Part shown: one piece after another, positions 17,440-26,486 of the stretch
Layout of the letters: each line of letters begins with the position of its first letter
Position numbering within the stretch: position 1 is the stretch's first letter
Source: Sphingobium sp. WTD-1
Lineage (GTDB): Bacteria; Pseudomonadota; Alphaproteobacteria; Sphingomonadales; Sphingomonadaceae
Length of the DNA: 64,000 bases
Direction: 5' to 3'
Assembly: GCF_030128825.1 (NCBI RefSeq)
Contig: NZ_CP119128.1
Span: forward strand, 1-64,000
The notes under the pieces: generated by a model
Databases searched by the model: none
What the model was told of the DNA's origin: nothing
The model's input: only the letters and a program-made list of their open reading frames with translations
Position numbers and translations under genes: made by a program

Positions 17440-18377
17440 ATGAATTCATGAGGTTTTCCGTGACCGACTCCGCGCTTGCAGCAGCCTCGTCGCAAATCTC
17501 TGCCGCTCAGGTTGGCATTCCCCAGATCAAGGCGTTCTTCGACGAGCCGACCTTCACGGTGACCTACGTCGTGCACGATCCAGAGAGCCTTCGCGCCGCG
17601 ATCGTCGACAGCGTTCTGGATTATGATCCGGCTTCGGGGCGCACATCTTTCTCCGCAGCCGAGGCGGTGCTCGCCTACGTCAAGGAAAAGGGGTTATCCG
17701 TCGACTGGCATCTGGAGACCCACGCCCACGCCGATCACCTCTCGGCCGCGCCCTATCTGCAGCAGAAGATCGGCGGAAAGATCGCCATCGGCGAGCACAT
17801 CGTCATCGTGCAGGAGACATTCGGCAAGCTGTTCAATGCCGGTACCGACTTCGAGCGCGACGGCTCGGACTTCGATCGCCTTTGGAAAGATGGCGACCGT
17901 TTCCGCATCGGCAATCTCGATGTCACGGTGTTGCATGTCCCGGGGCACACGCCAGCTTGCATTGCTTACGTGATCGGTGACGCCGTCTTTGTCGGCGATA
18001 CCATGTTCATGCCCGACTACGGCACGGCGCGCGCCGATTTTCCCGGTGGCGATGCCCGCACCCTCTATCAATCTGCGATGCGGCTTTTGTCACTGCCGCC
18101 GGAGACGCGGCTCTTCATGTGCCACGATTATCTGCCGGAGGGGCGCAAGGACTATGTCTGGGAAACGACCGTAGAGGCCGAGCGCAAGGCCAACGTCCAT
18201 ATCCATGAAGGGGTAAGTGAAGACGAATTCGTCGCGATGCGCGAAGCACGCGACAAGACGCTCGCGATGCCGCGCCTGATCCTGCCTTCTGTCCAAGTGA
18301 ACATGCGCGCGGGGCACTTGCCGCCGGCCGAGGACAATGGCGTCATTTATCTCAAGATCCCGGTCAACGCGGTATGA
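17430..18377 (+). CDS. Persulfide dioxygenase-like MBL-fold hydrolase (ETHE1/Blh type)
   Basis: 315 residues. Metallo-beta-lactamase fold with HAHADH near residue 98, HVPGHTPAC (third His), FVGDTMF (bridging Asp) and MCHDY (last His): the iron-site ligands of ETHE1-like persulfide dioxygenases. These oxidise glutathione persulfide to sulfite. It is the single-domain form; the DUF442 domain found in some relatives is instead fused to the SQR downstream. Start uncertain: ATG 17430 lies inside the operator, ATG 17448 may be the true start, and neither has a clear ribosome site, so leaderless translation is possible. The stop overlaps the next gene (ATGATG). Confidence 0.8.
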   Translation: MCKYEFMRFSVTDSALAAASSQISAAQVGIPQIKAFFDEPTFTVTYVVHDPESLRAAIVDSVLDYDPASGRTSFSAAEAVLAYVKEKGLSVDWHLETHAHADHLSAAPYLQQKIGGKIAIGEHIVIVQETFGKLFNAGTDFERDGSDFDRLWKDGDRFRIGNLDVTVLHVPGHTPACIAYVIGDAVFVGDTMFMPDYGTARADFPGGDARTLYQSAMRLLSLPPETRLFMCHDYLPEGRKDYVWETTVEAERKANVHIHEGVSEDEFVAMREARDKTLAMPRLILPSVQVNMRAGHLPPAEDNGVIYLKIPVNAV

Positions 18378-18823
18378 TGCTGCCCGGCTTCCCTAATGTC
18401 ATGCCCGTTGCGGGGCTGGCAGGCGGCCTGCTGATCGGTCTTGCCGCCGCGATCATGCTCCTCGGTCTTGGTCGCATTGCTGGCGTCAGCGGCATGCTCG
18501 CCCGAGCGTCGGGCATTGCCGATAGGGGCGCGCCGCGCGCCGTCGCGCTCGCCTTTGTTATCGGGCTGCCCGTGGGAGCGCTGCTCGTCACGCTGACTTC
18601 CAGCGGCGCCAGGCCTCTTTTCACAGGATCGATCCTGCAACTGGCCATTGCCGGACTGCTCGTGGGTTTCGGCACGCGCCTTGGTTCAGGCTGCACGAGC
18701 GGTCACGGAGTCTGCGGTCTCTCCCGACTTTCGCGCCGATCGATGGTCGCAACGCTGACTTTCATGGTCAGCGGCTTCGCCACGGTCGGGCTGATGCGCG
18801 CTTTCGGTTTCATCAATGGATAG
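18374..18823 (+). CDS. YeeE/YedE family membrane protein, first half
   Basis: 149 residues with about four hydrophobic segments and the family signature GSGCTSGHGVCGLSR near residue 115, whose Cys residues are thought to relay thiosulfate or other sulfur species. Full-length YeeE/YedE proteins are about twice this size; here the second half is the separate gene at 19043, as in PmpA/PmpB-type pairs. Likely moves a sulfur compound across the inner membrane, direction unknown. It overlaps the persulfide dioxygenase stop. Confidence 0.8.
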   Translation: MMLPGFPNVMPVAGLAGGLLIGLAAAIMLLGLGRIAGVSGMLARASGIADRGAPRAVALAFVIGLPVGALLVTLTSSGARPLFTGSILQLAIAGLLVGFGTRLGSGCTSGHGVCGLSRLSRRSMVATLTFMVSGFATVGLMRAFGFING

Positions 18824-18839
18824 TCGGAGGACACCGGGC

Positions 18840-19046
18840 ATGAAAAAGAATATGGGAGCGGTCGACCGGGTGCTGCGCACCATCATAGCCTTGGTGATCG
18901 CTTATCTCTGGTGGACCGGAACGATCAGCGGCGGCCTCGGTGTCGCCCTGGCGATCCTCGCAGCTATATTTCTTCTGACAAGCGCGATCAGCTTCTGTCC
19001 TCTGTACCGCCCGCTCGGCCTTTCAACCTGCGGCAGGGCCAAGTGA
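18840..19046 (+). CDS. DUF2892 inner-membrane protein (YgaP-like)
   Basis: 68 residues: a short polar start (KKNMGAVDRVLRT), two closely spaced membrane helices, and a CPLYRPLGLSTCG tail with two Cys. This matches the DUF2892 membrane part of rhodanese YgaP, here without the rhodanese domain. Common in sulfide-detoxification operons, probably presenting sulfane sulfur at the membrane. GGAGG lies 10 bases before ATG 18840. The next gene starts inside its stop (GTGA). Confidence 0.75.
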   Translation: MKKNMGAVDRVLRTIIALVIAYLWWTGTISGGLGVALAILAAIFLLTSAISFCPLYRPLGLSTCGRAK

Positions 19047-19453
19047 AGATCCCCGCCATATCGTTGCTTGCCGGCCTCCTGTTCGGAGCGGGGCTCACCG
19101 TGTCGGGCATGGCTGACCCCGCGCGCGTGCGCGCTTTCCTCGATCTGTTCGGGGCGTGGGACCCCACGCTTGCCTTCGTAATGGCTGGTGCGATGATGCC
19201 TATGGCGATCGCCTGGCTGATCCAGAAGCGGATGCCCAAGCCGATCGCCTGCGACGCCTTCGACTTGCCTGGCACAAGCCTAATAGATGCCAAGTTGCTT
19301 GGTGGAGCGTCGCTGTTCGGAATCGGTTGGGGGATCGTGGGCCTATGTCCCGGCCCCGCACTCGCCGACCTTGCCATCGCGCCATTCGAGGCGGGGATTT
19401 TCGTGGTCGCCATGCTCGCCGGCATGATTTTGCACCGCATCACCACAAAATGA
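19043..19453 (+). CDS. YeeE/YedE family membrane protein, second half
   Basis: 136 residues with about four membrane helices and the motif GIGWGIVGLCPGPAL near residue 100, the counterpart of the Cys signature in the first half. It begins with GTG 19043 overlapping the DUF2892 stop, so the three small membrane proteins are translationally coupled and probably form one complex. Length fits the C-terminal half of a full YeeE. Role inferred as sulfur-compound transport. Confidence 0.8.
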   Translation: MKIPAISLLAGLLFGAGLTVSGMADPARVRAFLDLFGAWDPTLAFVMAGAMMPMAIAWLIQKRMPKPIACDAFDLPGTSLIDAKLLGGASLFGIGWGIVGLCPGPALADLAIAPFEAGIFVVAMLAGMILHRITTK

Positions 19454-19490
19454 AAAGAGGCCCGCTTCGGAGCGGGAGCGAGGAGAAGCC

Positions 19491-21074
19491 ATGAACATCA
19501 AGCCGCTCAACCAGGATTTCGCTGTCTCCCCGCAGATCGCACTCGCCGACATCCCTGCGATCATTGCGCAAGGCTATAAGGCGATCATGTGCAATCGACC
19601 CGACGGTGAGGAACCGGGCCAGATCGCCGCCGCGCAAATAGGTGAAGCTGCCGAACGACAGGGCCTGCGCTTTGCCTATGTCCCCGCAATCTCCGGAGCG
19701 ATCACTGATGCGAATGTCGCGGCCATGGCGGATGCGCTTGCGCGCCTACCTAAGCCGATTCTGGCCTTTTGTCGCTCCGGCGCACGATCGACGAAATTGT
19801 ATGAATTGGTCTCATCGCAAAATCCTTCGGCACCTGGCGCCCGAGTTCACGATGTTGTGATTGTCGGCGGTGGCGCGGCCGGGATTGCAACGGCGTCCAG
19901 CCTCCTGAAGCGCAATCCCAAGCTGGATATAGCGGTGATCGAGCCTTCCGAGGAGCATTACTATCAGCCTGGCTGGACGATGGTTGGCGCGGGTGTCTTC
20001 CACAAGGATTTCACGCGCCGCACCGAAGCGCAGGTCATGCCCAACCGAGTGGCCTGGATCCGGGCCGCCGCCTCAGGCTTTGCTCCGGATGAAAACAAGG
20101 TGATCCTCAGTGACGGCAGCGAAGTCCGCTACCGCATTCTCGTTGCCTGTCCCGGCATTAAACTGGACTGGGATGCGATACCCGGCCTCGCCGATGCAAT
20201 CGGCAAGAACGGCGTGACCTCCAACTATGGCTATGATCTGGCGCCCTACACCAACCGACTGGTGAAGGAATTCAAGAGCGGTCGGGCGCTGTTTACCCAA
20301 CCGGCGATGCCGATCAAATGTGCGGGCGCGCCGCAGAAAGCGATGTATCTCTCCTGTCATCGCTGGGAAAAGGCGGGCGTCCTGCAAGACATCGACGTCC
20401 AGTTCCACACCGCTGGCGCGGTGCTGTTCGGCGTCGCCGCCTATGTTCCGGCGCTGATGGAATATGTCGAGCGCTACGGGGCCCACCTCAATTTTGAATC
20501 GAAGCTCGTCGCGATCGACGGCGGCGCAAAGGTGGCGACGTTCGAACGCAAGGATGGCGAAGACACCCGGCGCGTCGAGGAGCGCTTTGACATAATCCAC
20601 GTCGTGCCGCCGCAGGTCGCGCCCGATTTCGTACGCACCAGTCCGCTCGCCGCAGCCTCCGGCTTCATCGAGGTCAACGAGGCGACGCTGCAACATGTGC
20701 GCTATCCTAATGTCTTTGCATTGGGCGACGCCTGCTCTGCCTCGAATGCTAAGACTGCCGCTGCTGCACGGAAGCAGGCGCCGGTCGTCGCGGTCAATGT
20801 TCTTGCCGCGCTCGAGGGCAAGCCGCCGGTCGCAGACTATGACGGCTACGGGTCCTGCCCGCTGACGGTCGAGGCGGGCAAGATCGTCCTCGCCGAGTTC
20901 GGCTACGGCGGGAAATTGCTGCCCAGCTTTCCCAATTGGCTGATCGACGGAACGCGGCCCTCGCGCCTGTCCTGGCTCCTCAAGGACACCATCCTGCCGC
21001 CGGTTTACTGGCATGGCATGCTCAAGGGCCGGGAATGGATGGTCGCGCCGCACGCAATCGAAGCGGCGCACTGA
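19491..21074 (+). CDS. DUF442 sulfurtransferase fused to sulfide:quinone oxidoreductase
   Basis: 527 residues. Residues 1-110 are a DUF442/dual-specificity-phosphatase-like domain ending in FCRSGARS, a C-x5-R loop that can carry persulfide. From about 120 a flavoprotein follows: VVIVGGGAAGIATA (FAD-binding), LVACPGI and PIKCAGAPQK (the Cys pair that accepts sulfur from sulfide), and FALGDACSASNAKTAAA (second FAD motif). SQR oxidises sulfide at the membrane surface, passing electrons to quinone; the fused domain probably takes the sulfur. The persulfide then feeds the dioxygenase upstream and the quinol feeds the bd oxidase downstream. Confidence 0.85.
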   Translation: MNIKPLNQDFAVSPQIALADIPAIIAQGYKAIMCNRPDGEEPGQIAAAQIGEAAERQGLRFAYVPAISGAITDANVAAMADALARLPKPILAFCRSGARSTKLYELVSSQNPSAPGARVHDVVIVGGGAAGIATASSLLKRNPKLDIAVIEPSEEHYYQPGWTMVGAGVFHKDFTRRTEAQVMPNRVAWIRAAASGFAPDENKVILSDGSEVRYRILVACPGIKLDWDAIPGLADAIGKNGVTSNYGYDLAPYTNRLVKEFKSGRALFTQPAMPIKCAGAPQKAMYLSCHRWEKAGVLQDIDVQFHTAGAVLFGVAAYVPALMEYVERYGAHLNFESKLVAIDGGAKVATFERKDGEDTRRVEERFDIIHVVPPQVAPDFVRTSPLAAASGFIEVNEATLQHVRYPNVFALGDACSASNAKTAAAARKQAPVVAVNVLAALEGKPPVADYDGYGSCPLTVEAGKIVLAEFGYGGKLLPSFPNWLIDGTRPSRLSWLLKDTILPPVYWHGMLKGREWMVAPHAIEAAH

Positions 21075-21077
21075 GCC

Positions 21078-21863
21078 ATGCTTGAGCCGCTTCAATATGC
21101 CCTCGGCGGACTGTCAGGTGCGCTGGTGGGCTTTGTCCTCGGGCTTGTCGGGGGCGGCGGGTCGATCCTCGCCGTGCCGCTGCTGCTCTATCTCGTAGGT
21201 GTCCGCAATCCGCATGAGGCGATCGGCACCAGTGCATTGGCCGTCGCGGCCAATGCGCTTGCTGGCCTCTGGAACCATGCCCATGCCCGCACCGTGAACT
21301 GGCGGTGCGGGGGGATCTATGCTGCTGCCGGCGTCGTCGGTGCGCTCGGCGGCTCAACGCTCGGCAAGAGCATCGATGGGCACAAGCTGCTGTTCCTGTT
21401 CGCGATCCTGATGATCGTTGTGGCAGTCCTGATGTTTCGCGGTCGCGGCGACCAGGGCGTCGAGGGCGCGCAATGCAATCGGGAGAATGTCGGCAAGGTT
21501 GTCAGCTATGGTCTCGGGACCGGCGCCTTTTCCGGCTTCTTCGGGATCGGCGGCGGTTTCCTCATTGTGCCGGGGCTGATCGCCTCGACCCACATGCCCA
21601 TCCTGCGCGCGATCGGCACCTCGCTCGTCGCGGTCGCGGCCTTCGGCCTGACGACAGCGCTCAACTATGCGCTTTCGGGCTACGTCCTTTGGGGTCTGGC
21701 CGGCGTGTTCATCGTGGGCGGCATTGTCGGGAGCGTCATCGGCACGCGTGCATCGCAGGTACTGGCCGCCGAAAAGGGCCGGTTGAACAGCCTCTTCGCA
21801 GTCTTCGTGCTCGTCGTTGCCATCTACATGCTATTCAAGAGCTGGTCCGAACTCGCCAGCTGA
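21078..21863 (+). CDS. TauE/SafE family sulfite exporter-like permease
   Basis: 261 residues with about eight membrane helices. It has the family duplication: GFVLGLVGGGGSILAVPLLL near the start and FSGFFGIGGGFLIVPGL in the second half, each a GxGGG-x-PxL repeat. TauE/SafE proteins export sulfite or related organosulfur anions. Placed four bases after the SQR fusion, it would dispose of sulfite made by the persulfide dioxygenase. The substrate is inferred from context. Confidence 0.8.
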   Translation: MLEPLQYALGGLSGALVGFVLGLVGGGGSILAVPLLLYLVGVRNPHEAIGTSALAVAANALAGLWNHAHARTVNWRCGGIYAAAGVVGALGGSTLGKSIDGHKLLFLFAILMIVVAVLMFRGRGDQGVEGAQCNRENVGKVVSYGLGTGAFSGFFGIGGGFLIVPGLIASTHMPILRAIGTSLVAVAAFGLTTALNYALSGYVLWGLAGVFIVGGIVGSVIGTRASQVLAAEKGRLNSLFAVFVLVVAIYMLFKSWSELAS

Positions 21864-21875
21864 ACGGGGATATTC

Positions 21876-23270
21876 ATGGACGCCATCATTCTCGCAAGGG
21901 CGCAATTCGCCTTCACGGTGAGCTTTCACTTCCTCTTCCCGGCCTTTTCCATCGGGCTGGCAAGCTATCTGGCCGTGCTCGAAGCTCTGTGGCTGAAGAC
22001 CGGCAAGGGCGTCTATGCGAACCTGTTTCGCTACTGGCTGAAGATCTTCGCCGTCGTGTTCGCGATGGGCGTCGTCTCGGGCATTGTCATGTCCTACCAG
22101 TTCGGCACCAACTGGTCAGTGTTCTCGGACAAGGCGGGACCTGTCATCGGACCGCTGATGGCCTATGAGGTGCTGACCGCCTTCTTCTTAGAAGCCGGAT
22201 TCCTCGGGGTCATGTTGTTCGGGATCAATAAGGTCGGGCGCAAGCTGCACTTCGTTGCGACGCTTGCAGTCGCGCTGGGGACTTTTATTTCCGCATTCTG
22301 GATCCTGTCGGTCAACAGCTGGATGCAAACGCCCGTTGGCTATGAGGTCGGCGCCAACGGCCAGTTCCTGCCGGGGCCAAGCTGGCTGACAATCATCTTC
22401 AATCCCAGCTTCCCCTATCGGCTCTTTCACACAGTCCTTGCCGCCTATCTGACGACCGCGTTTATCGTCGGCGCGGTGGGTGCCTGGCATCTTCTCAAGG
22501 ACCGCAGCAATCCCGGCGCGCGCAAGATGTTCTCCATGGCCATGTGGATGGCCGCGATCGTCGCGCCCGTCCAGATTTTCGCGGGCGACATGCATGGCCT
22601 CAACACGCTCGAACATCAGCCGGTGAAGGTCATGGCGATGGAAGGGCATTTCCAGAGCCATCCGCATGGCGCGCCCTTGATCCTGTTCGGCATTCCCAAC
22701 AGCGCGAACCAGCGGGTGGATTATGCCATCGAAATACCCAAGGCATCCTCGCTCATCCTGAAGCACGACCCCGATGCGCCCCTGAAGGGTCTCGATATGG
22801 TGCCGCAGGCTGATCGTCCGCCCGTCGGCATCGTCTTCTGGGCGTTCCGGGCGATGGTCGGCATCGGGTTCGCGATGCTCGGGATCGGCGCCCTGAGCCT
22901 CATCGCACGCTGGCGCAAGGCGCTTTATGACTGGCCGCTGCTGCATCGCTTCGCCGTGCTGATGGGGCCGTCGGGACTGATTGCGGTGCTGTCCGGCTGG
23001 ATCGTGACGGAAGTCGGGCGGCAACCCTTCACGGTCTATGGGTTGCTCAGGACCACGCAGAGCGCTTCGCCGCTCGATGCCCCGGCGGTGGCCTCGTCGC
23101 TGCTGGCATTCGTTATCGTCTATTTCACCGTGTTCGGCATGGGTATCTGGTACCTGCTTCACCTGATGAAGAAGCCGCCCGAGGCGCATGAAACCCCGCT
23201 GGGCGATGCGCCCATCCGCAGCGCGGGGATCACCCCGGCGCCGGCCATCATCGAGGGAGCTTCGGCATGA
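21876..23270 (+). CDS. cioA: Cyanide-insensitive-type bd quinol oxidase subunit I
   Basis: 464 residues, multiple membrane helices. Heme ligands are visible: His18 in SFHFLFP, a second His in RLFHTVLAAYL near 186, and a Met in the later helix region. GRQPFTVYGLLRT corresponds to the GRQPW motif. The periplasmic Q-loop is short compared with E. coli CydA (522 residues), typical of CIO-type enzymes. Oxidises quinol and reduces oxygen to water without heme-copper chemistry, so it tolerates sulfide and cyanide. Overlaps subunit II by four bases. Its place behind SQR suggests it drains electrons from sulfide oxidation. Confidence 0.9.
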   Translation: MDAIILARAQFAFTVSFHFLFPAFSIGLASYLAVLEALWLKTGKGVYANLFRYWLKIFAVVFAMGVVSGIVMSYQFGTNWSVFSDKAGPVIGPLMAYEVLTAFFLEAGFLGVMLFGINKVGRKLHFVATLAVALGTFISAFWILSVNSWMQTPVGYEVGANGQFLPGPSWLTIIFNPSFPYRLFHTVLAAYLTTAFIVGAVGAWHLLKDRSNPGARKMFSMAMWMAAIVAPVQIFAGDMHGLNTLEHQPVKVMAMEGHFQSHPHGAPLILFGIPNSANQRVDYAIEIPKASSLILKHDPDAPLKGLDMVPQADRPPVGIVFWAFRAMVGIGFAMLGIGALSLIARWRKALYDWPLLHRFAVLMGPSGLIAVLSGWIVTEVGRQPFTVYGLLRTTQSASPLDAPAVASSLLAFVIVYFTVFGMGIWYLLHLMKKPPEAHETPLGDAPIRSAGITPAPAIIEGASA

Positions 23271-24265
23271 TCGACCTCACTGTCATCTGGGCCTGCATCA
23301 TCGGCTTTGCGATCATAGCTTATGTCGTGATGGACGGCTTCGATCTTGGCATCGGCATCCTGTTTCCGTTCTTCAAGGTTGGGCAGGACCGCGACACCGC
23401 GATGAACAGCATCGCGCCGGTCTGGGACGGCAACGAAACCTGGCTGGTAATGGGCGTCGGCGGCCTGTTCGCGGCATTTCCACTGGCCTATGCCATCATC
23501 CTTCCCGCGTTGTACGCGCCGATGATCGCGATGCTGCTTGGGCTTGTATTCCGCGGCGTGGCATTCGAGTTCCGCTGGCGCGATCCGGCACATCGGGCGT
23601 TCTGGGACAAGGCGTTCACGACGGGGTCGGTCATCGCCACCTTCGCGCAAGGCATTGCGCTGGGCGCGCTGCTGCAGGGCATCACGGTCCGGGGGCGCAG
23701 CTATGCCGGGGGCTGGTGGGAATGGCTGTCGCCGTTCAGCCTGCTGACGGGCGTCGGCCTGCTCGTCGGCTATGCCCTGCTCGGGACTTGCTGGCTCAAC
23801 TGGAAGACCGGAGGCGGCCTGCAGCGGCAGGCGGTGACCTATGCCGGGCGGCTGGGGATCGGCCTGCTCATCATGATCGGCGCCATCAGTCTCGCGACGC
23901 TGAGGCTCGAGACGCAATACTATCATCGTTGGCTGAGCTTCCCCGGCGTGCTCGCAACTGCGCAAGTGCCGCTCGCCACGCTCATCGTGACATTCCTCTT
24001 CTATCGCAGCCTCAGGCTGAAGCGCGATGTGCAGCCGTTTCTCTGGGCGCTCGCCCTGTTCGGGCTTTGCCTGACCGGTCTGGGCGTTTCGATCTGGCCG
24101 GACGTCGTCCCGGCGCGCGTGACGATCTGGGAAGCGGCGGCGCCGGTGCGCAGTCAGGTGTTCATGCTGGTGGGGGCCGCCGTCATGTTACCTGTCATTC
24201 TGGCGTATACGGCATGGTCCTACTGGGTGTTCCGTGGCAAGGTCGGTACGGAGGGCTACCACTGA
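23267..24265 (+). CDS. cioB: Cyanide-insensitive-type bd quinol oxidase subunit II
   Basis: 332 residues with about eight membrane helices. The family start (VIWACIIGFAIIAYVVMDGFDLGIGIL) and the PVWDGNETWLVMGVGGLFAAFP motif are intact. Subunit II supports subunit I in heme b/d assembly and carries no quinol site. The start overlaps the cioA stop (ATGA) and the stop overlaps the next small gene, so stoichiometry is probably set by coupled translation. Confidence 0.9.
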   Translation: MIDLTVIWACIIGFAIIAYVVMDGFDLGIGILFPFFKVGQDRDTAMNSIAPVWDGNETWLVMGVGGLFAAFPLAYAIILPALYAPMIAMLLGLVFRGVAFEFRWRDPAHRAFWDKAFTTGSVIATFAQGIALGALLQGITVRGRSYAGGWWEWLSPFSLLTGVGLLVGYALLGTCWLNWKTGGGLQRQAVTYAGRLGIGLLIMIGAISLATLRLETQYYHRWLSFPGVLATAQVPLATLIVTFLFYRSLRLKRDVQPFLWALALFGLCLTGLGVSIWPDVVPARVTIWEAAAPVRSQVFMLVGAAVMLPVILAYTAWSYWVFRGKVGTEGYH

Positions 24266-24369
24266 TGCCGTTGTGGCTAAGCCGGCTTGGTTGGTTCGCT
24301 GGCATTTGGGCTGTGAGCGTTCTTGGTTTGGCGCTGGTGGGAGCCTTGATCCGCTGGTGGCTACGCTAA
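24265..24369 (+). CDS. DUF2474-type small subunit of CIO oxidase
   Basis: 34 residues with one membrane helix (WFAGIWAVSVLGLALVGALI) and a basic tail. The ATG shares its A with the cioB stop codon. Small single-helix proteins in this position (CydX in bd-I, DUF2474 in CIO operons) stabilise the oxidase. Recognised from position, length and helix. Its presence suggests a complete oxidase operon. Confidence 0.75.
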   Translation: MPLWLSRLGWFAGIWAVSVLGLALVGALIRWWLR

Positions 24370-24401
24370 ATGGCCCCTCGCCATAGACGAGGAGCCGACA
24401 C

Positions 24402-25034
24402 TCAAATTTCGGTATTTTCCGCGAGAGCGAGCGCGTCTTCCACGTCGATCCCGAGATAGCGTACCGTATTCTCGATCTTGCTATGGCCGAGCAGGATCTG
24501 AACGGCGCGAAGGTTACCAGTGGCCCTGTAGATAATCGATGCCTTCGTTCGGCGAAGTGAGTGCGTGCCATACTCGCTTCGCATTAAACCGACACCTGTC
24601 ACCCATTCATCGACAAGTCGGGCATACTGGCGGGTGCTGAGGTGTCCATGATGGTCGACCCTGCTGGGAAAGACATAATCGTCAACGGTGCCGCCGCGCC
24701 GCTCGAGCCATGCAAGCAAGCTGGCTCGAGCATCTGGCAGAAGTTCGAATTGAACGGGTCGACCTGTTTTTTGCTGCATGACGATTGCCCGCGTTCGGAT
24801 CTGCCCGCCGCTGACCAGGTCGCCGATCTTCATCTGCACCAGGTCGCAGCCCCGAAGCTTGCTGTCGATCGCCAGATCGAACAGTGCCCGGTCTCGCAGG
24901 CGGCGGCGCTGATTGAGATAGAATCGGATTTCCCAAATTTGCTTCGGCTTGAGAGCCCGCTTTGCACCCACGGTCCTTCCGGCATTCCAAACCGGGCGCT
25001 TGGCGGCGGTGACTTTTGTTTCAGACATTTCCAT
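24402..25034 (-). CDS. Short tyrosine recombinase/integrase
   Basis: 210 residues, almost entirely catalytic domain: Arg in DSKLRGCDLVQM, HSLRRTKASII (H-x-x-R), GHSKIENT, and Tyr in VRYLGIDV. It lacks the N-terminal SAM-like domain of phage integrases, so it belongs with the small resolvase-type integrases on proteobacterial plasmids. It could resolve plasmid dimers or be left from whatever delivered the sulfide module, whose right edge it adjoins. AGGAGAG precedes ATG 25034. No attachment site could be identified. Confidence 0.75.
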   Translation of the reverse strand: MEMSETKVTAAKRPVWNAGRTVGAKRALKPKQIWEIRFYLNQRRRLRDRALFDLAIDSKLRGCDLVQMKIGDLVSGGQIRTRAIVMQQKTGRPVQFELLPDARASLLAWLERRGGTVDDYVFPSRVDHHGHLSTRQYARLVDEWVTGVGLMRSEYGTHSLRRTKASIIYRATGNLRAVQILLGHSKIENTVRYLGIDVEDALALAENTEI

Positions 25035-25505
25035 GATCGCTCTCCTATGACCACATTGGCCATCTGCAGAACGCTCGCCGATAAAGATGCGCAGGAGTGG
25101 CTATGCGGCTCATGCGACCAGCGTAGGCCGTTCGTCGGGAGGTGTGGGAACGTCGGCTTGTAATCAGGGCTGCCGTTTAACATGTCACAGGCGAACGACG
25201 GCTTTGTCGAAGGGTTTCGGGCGCCGGCAGGCGTACGAAAGTCTTACAAGTACGACCCGCGGTGAGGCTCGCCCTGGTCTATGGGTAAAAGGGCTTTGGT
25301 GTTGCTTGGTTTGGCTGAAGCAAGCCTGCCGCCCAGCCTTTGTTGGGCGGAATAGCGTGGAAGTCAGATGGCCATTGTCCTCGATGCGCCGCTGATCCTG
25401 CTGGCAATGAGCCTAATTTTGACTTTGCTGGCGGTGTTGGCACACCTACTCCCATGGGCCGGGTCGCAGTGCCCGCGGCCATCATGCAGGGTAAGCCATG
25501 CCGGG
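25035..25505. other. Gene-free stretch between integrase and IS91 transposase end
   Basis: About 470 bases without a supportable gene. The part nearest the transposase stop should contain one end of the IS91-type element. TGAGCCTAA at 25409 is mirrored by TTAGGCTCA near 30020 beyond the other side of the element, a possible but unproven pair of end signals. Confidence 0.35.
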
Positions 25506-26336
25506 TCATGGCGTGTTCTCCCGGGTCTGCGGTGCTGGCTGCGGCGGTGCACGCGGTTGGCACCAGCGGGTGAAGGCTTCAATGATGGTCATGTGCCCGC
25601 CGCAGCATGGGCATGGCAGACGATGATCGGGCGGTTCATCGGGTTCGGACTCCTTGATCGGCGCGGCAACGCCCAGCAGCCTGCGGGCGAGCGCCATGGC
25701 CTCCTTGTGCGTTGAACTGGCGAGCAGGCCGTAATGCCGGATGCGGTGGAAGCCGCGTGGCAGGACGTGGATCAGAAAGCGGCGGATGAACTCGTCGGTC
25801 GCCAGCGTCATGACCTGCTGGCGTTCGGCGCCATCGCGGCGATAATCTTTGTACCGGAACGTCACGCCGGTCTCGTCGAAGGCGATGAGGCGCCGGTTCG
25901 AGATGGCAACACGGTGCGTGTAGCGCGAGAGATAGGCCAGCACCGCCTGCGGCCCGGCGAAGGGCGGCTTGGCATAGACCACCCAGCGCGTTTTCCGGAT
26001 TGGCGACAGATACCGCAGGAAGGCCTTGCGTGTCGCGACGTCAGCCAGGGTGCCGAAGAAGGTCAGCTTGCCCGCATCGAACAATGCCAGCAGGCGAGTG
26101 AGGAAGAGCCGGCGGAACAACGCGCCCAGCACACGCACCGGCAGCAGGAATGCCGGGCGCGACGATATCCAGCGCGTGCCGTCGCGCGCGATGCCACCGC
26201 CAGGCACAATCATGTGCACATGCGGGTGGTGGGTCAGTGCCGATCCCCACGTATGCAGCACGGCGGTGATCCCGACCCGCGCGCCGAGGTGCTTGGGATC
26301 GGTCGCGATGGTCAGCATCGTGTCCGCGGCGGCGCG
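25506..26336 (-). pseudogene. IS91-family transposase, C-terminal part (split by IS21 element)
   Basis: Carries the catalytic half of a rolling-circle transposase: HHPHVHMIVPGGG, the HUH metal-binding motif, and LAYLSRYTHRVAISNRRL, whose Tyr is the likely nucleophile. A Cys motif CPCCGGHM and proline-rich end follow. The frame runs into the IS21 left end at 26337; the N-terminal part lies at 28681-29081. Rejoining at the GCGCG duplication gives FRAAADTML in frame, so the gene was intact before the insertion. Confidence 0.85.
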
Positions 26337-26486
26337 TGTCATCGGTCCTGCAATTCTCCGCAAAAGTGGGCTTTGAAAATTCCCTAGTTGGTGGCCCCTT
26401 CATCTCATTCTGCCGGGGCTAGCCCCGGCAGAATGAGATGAGCCGACATCGTCCTCATCTCCTTTGCAGACGCGGAGACGGGGCCG

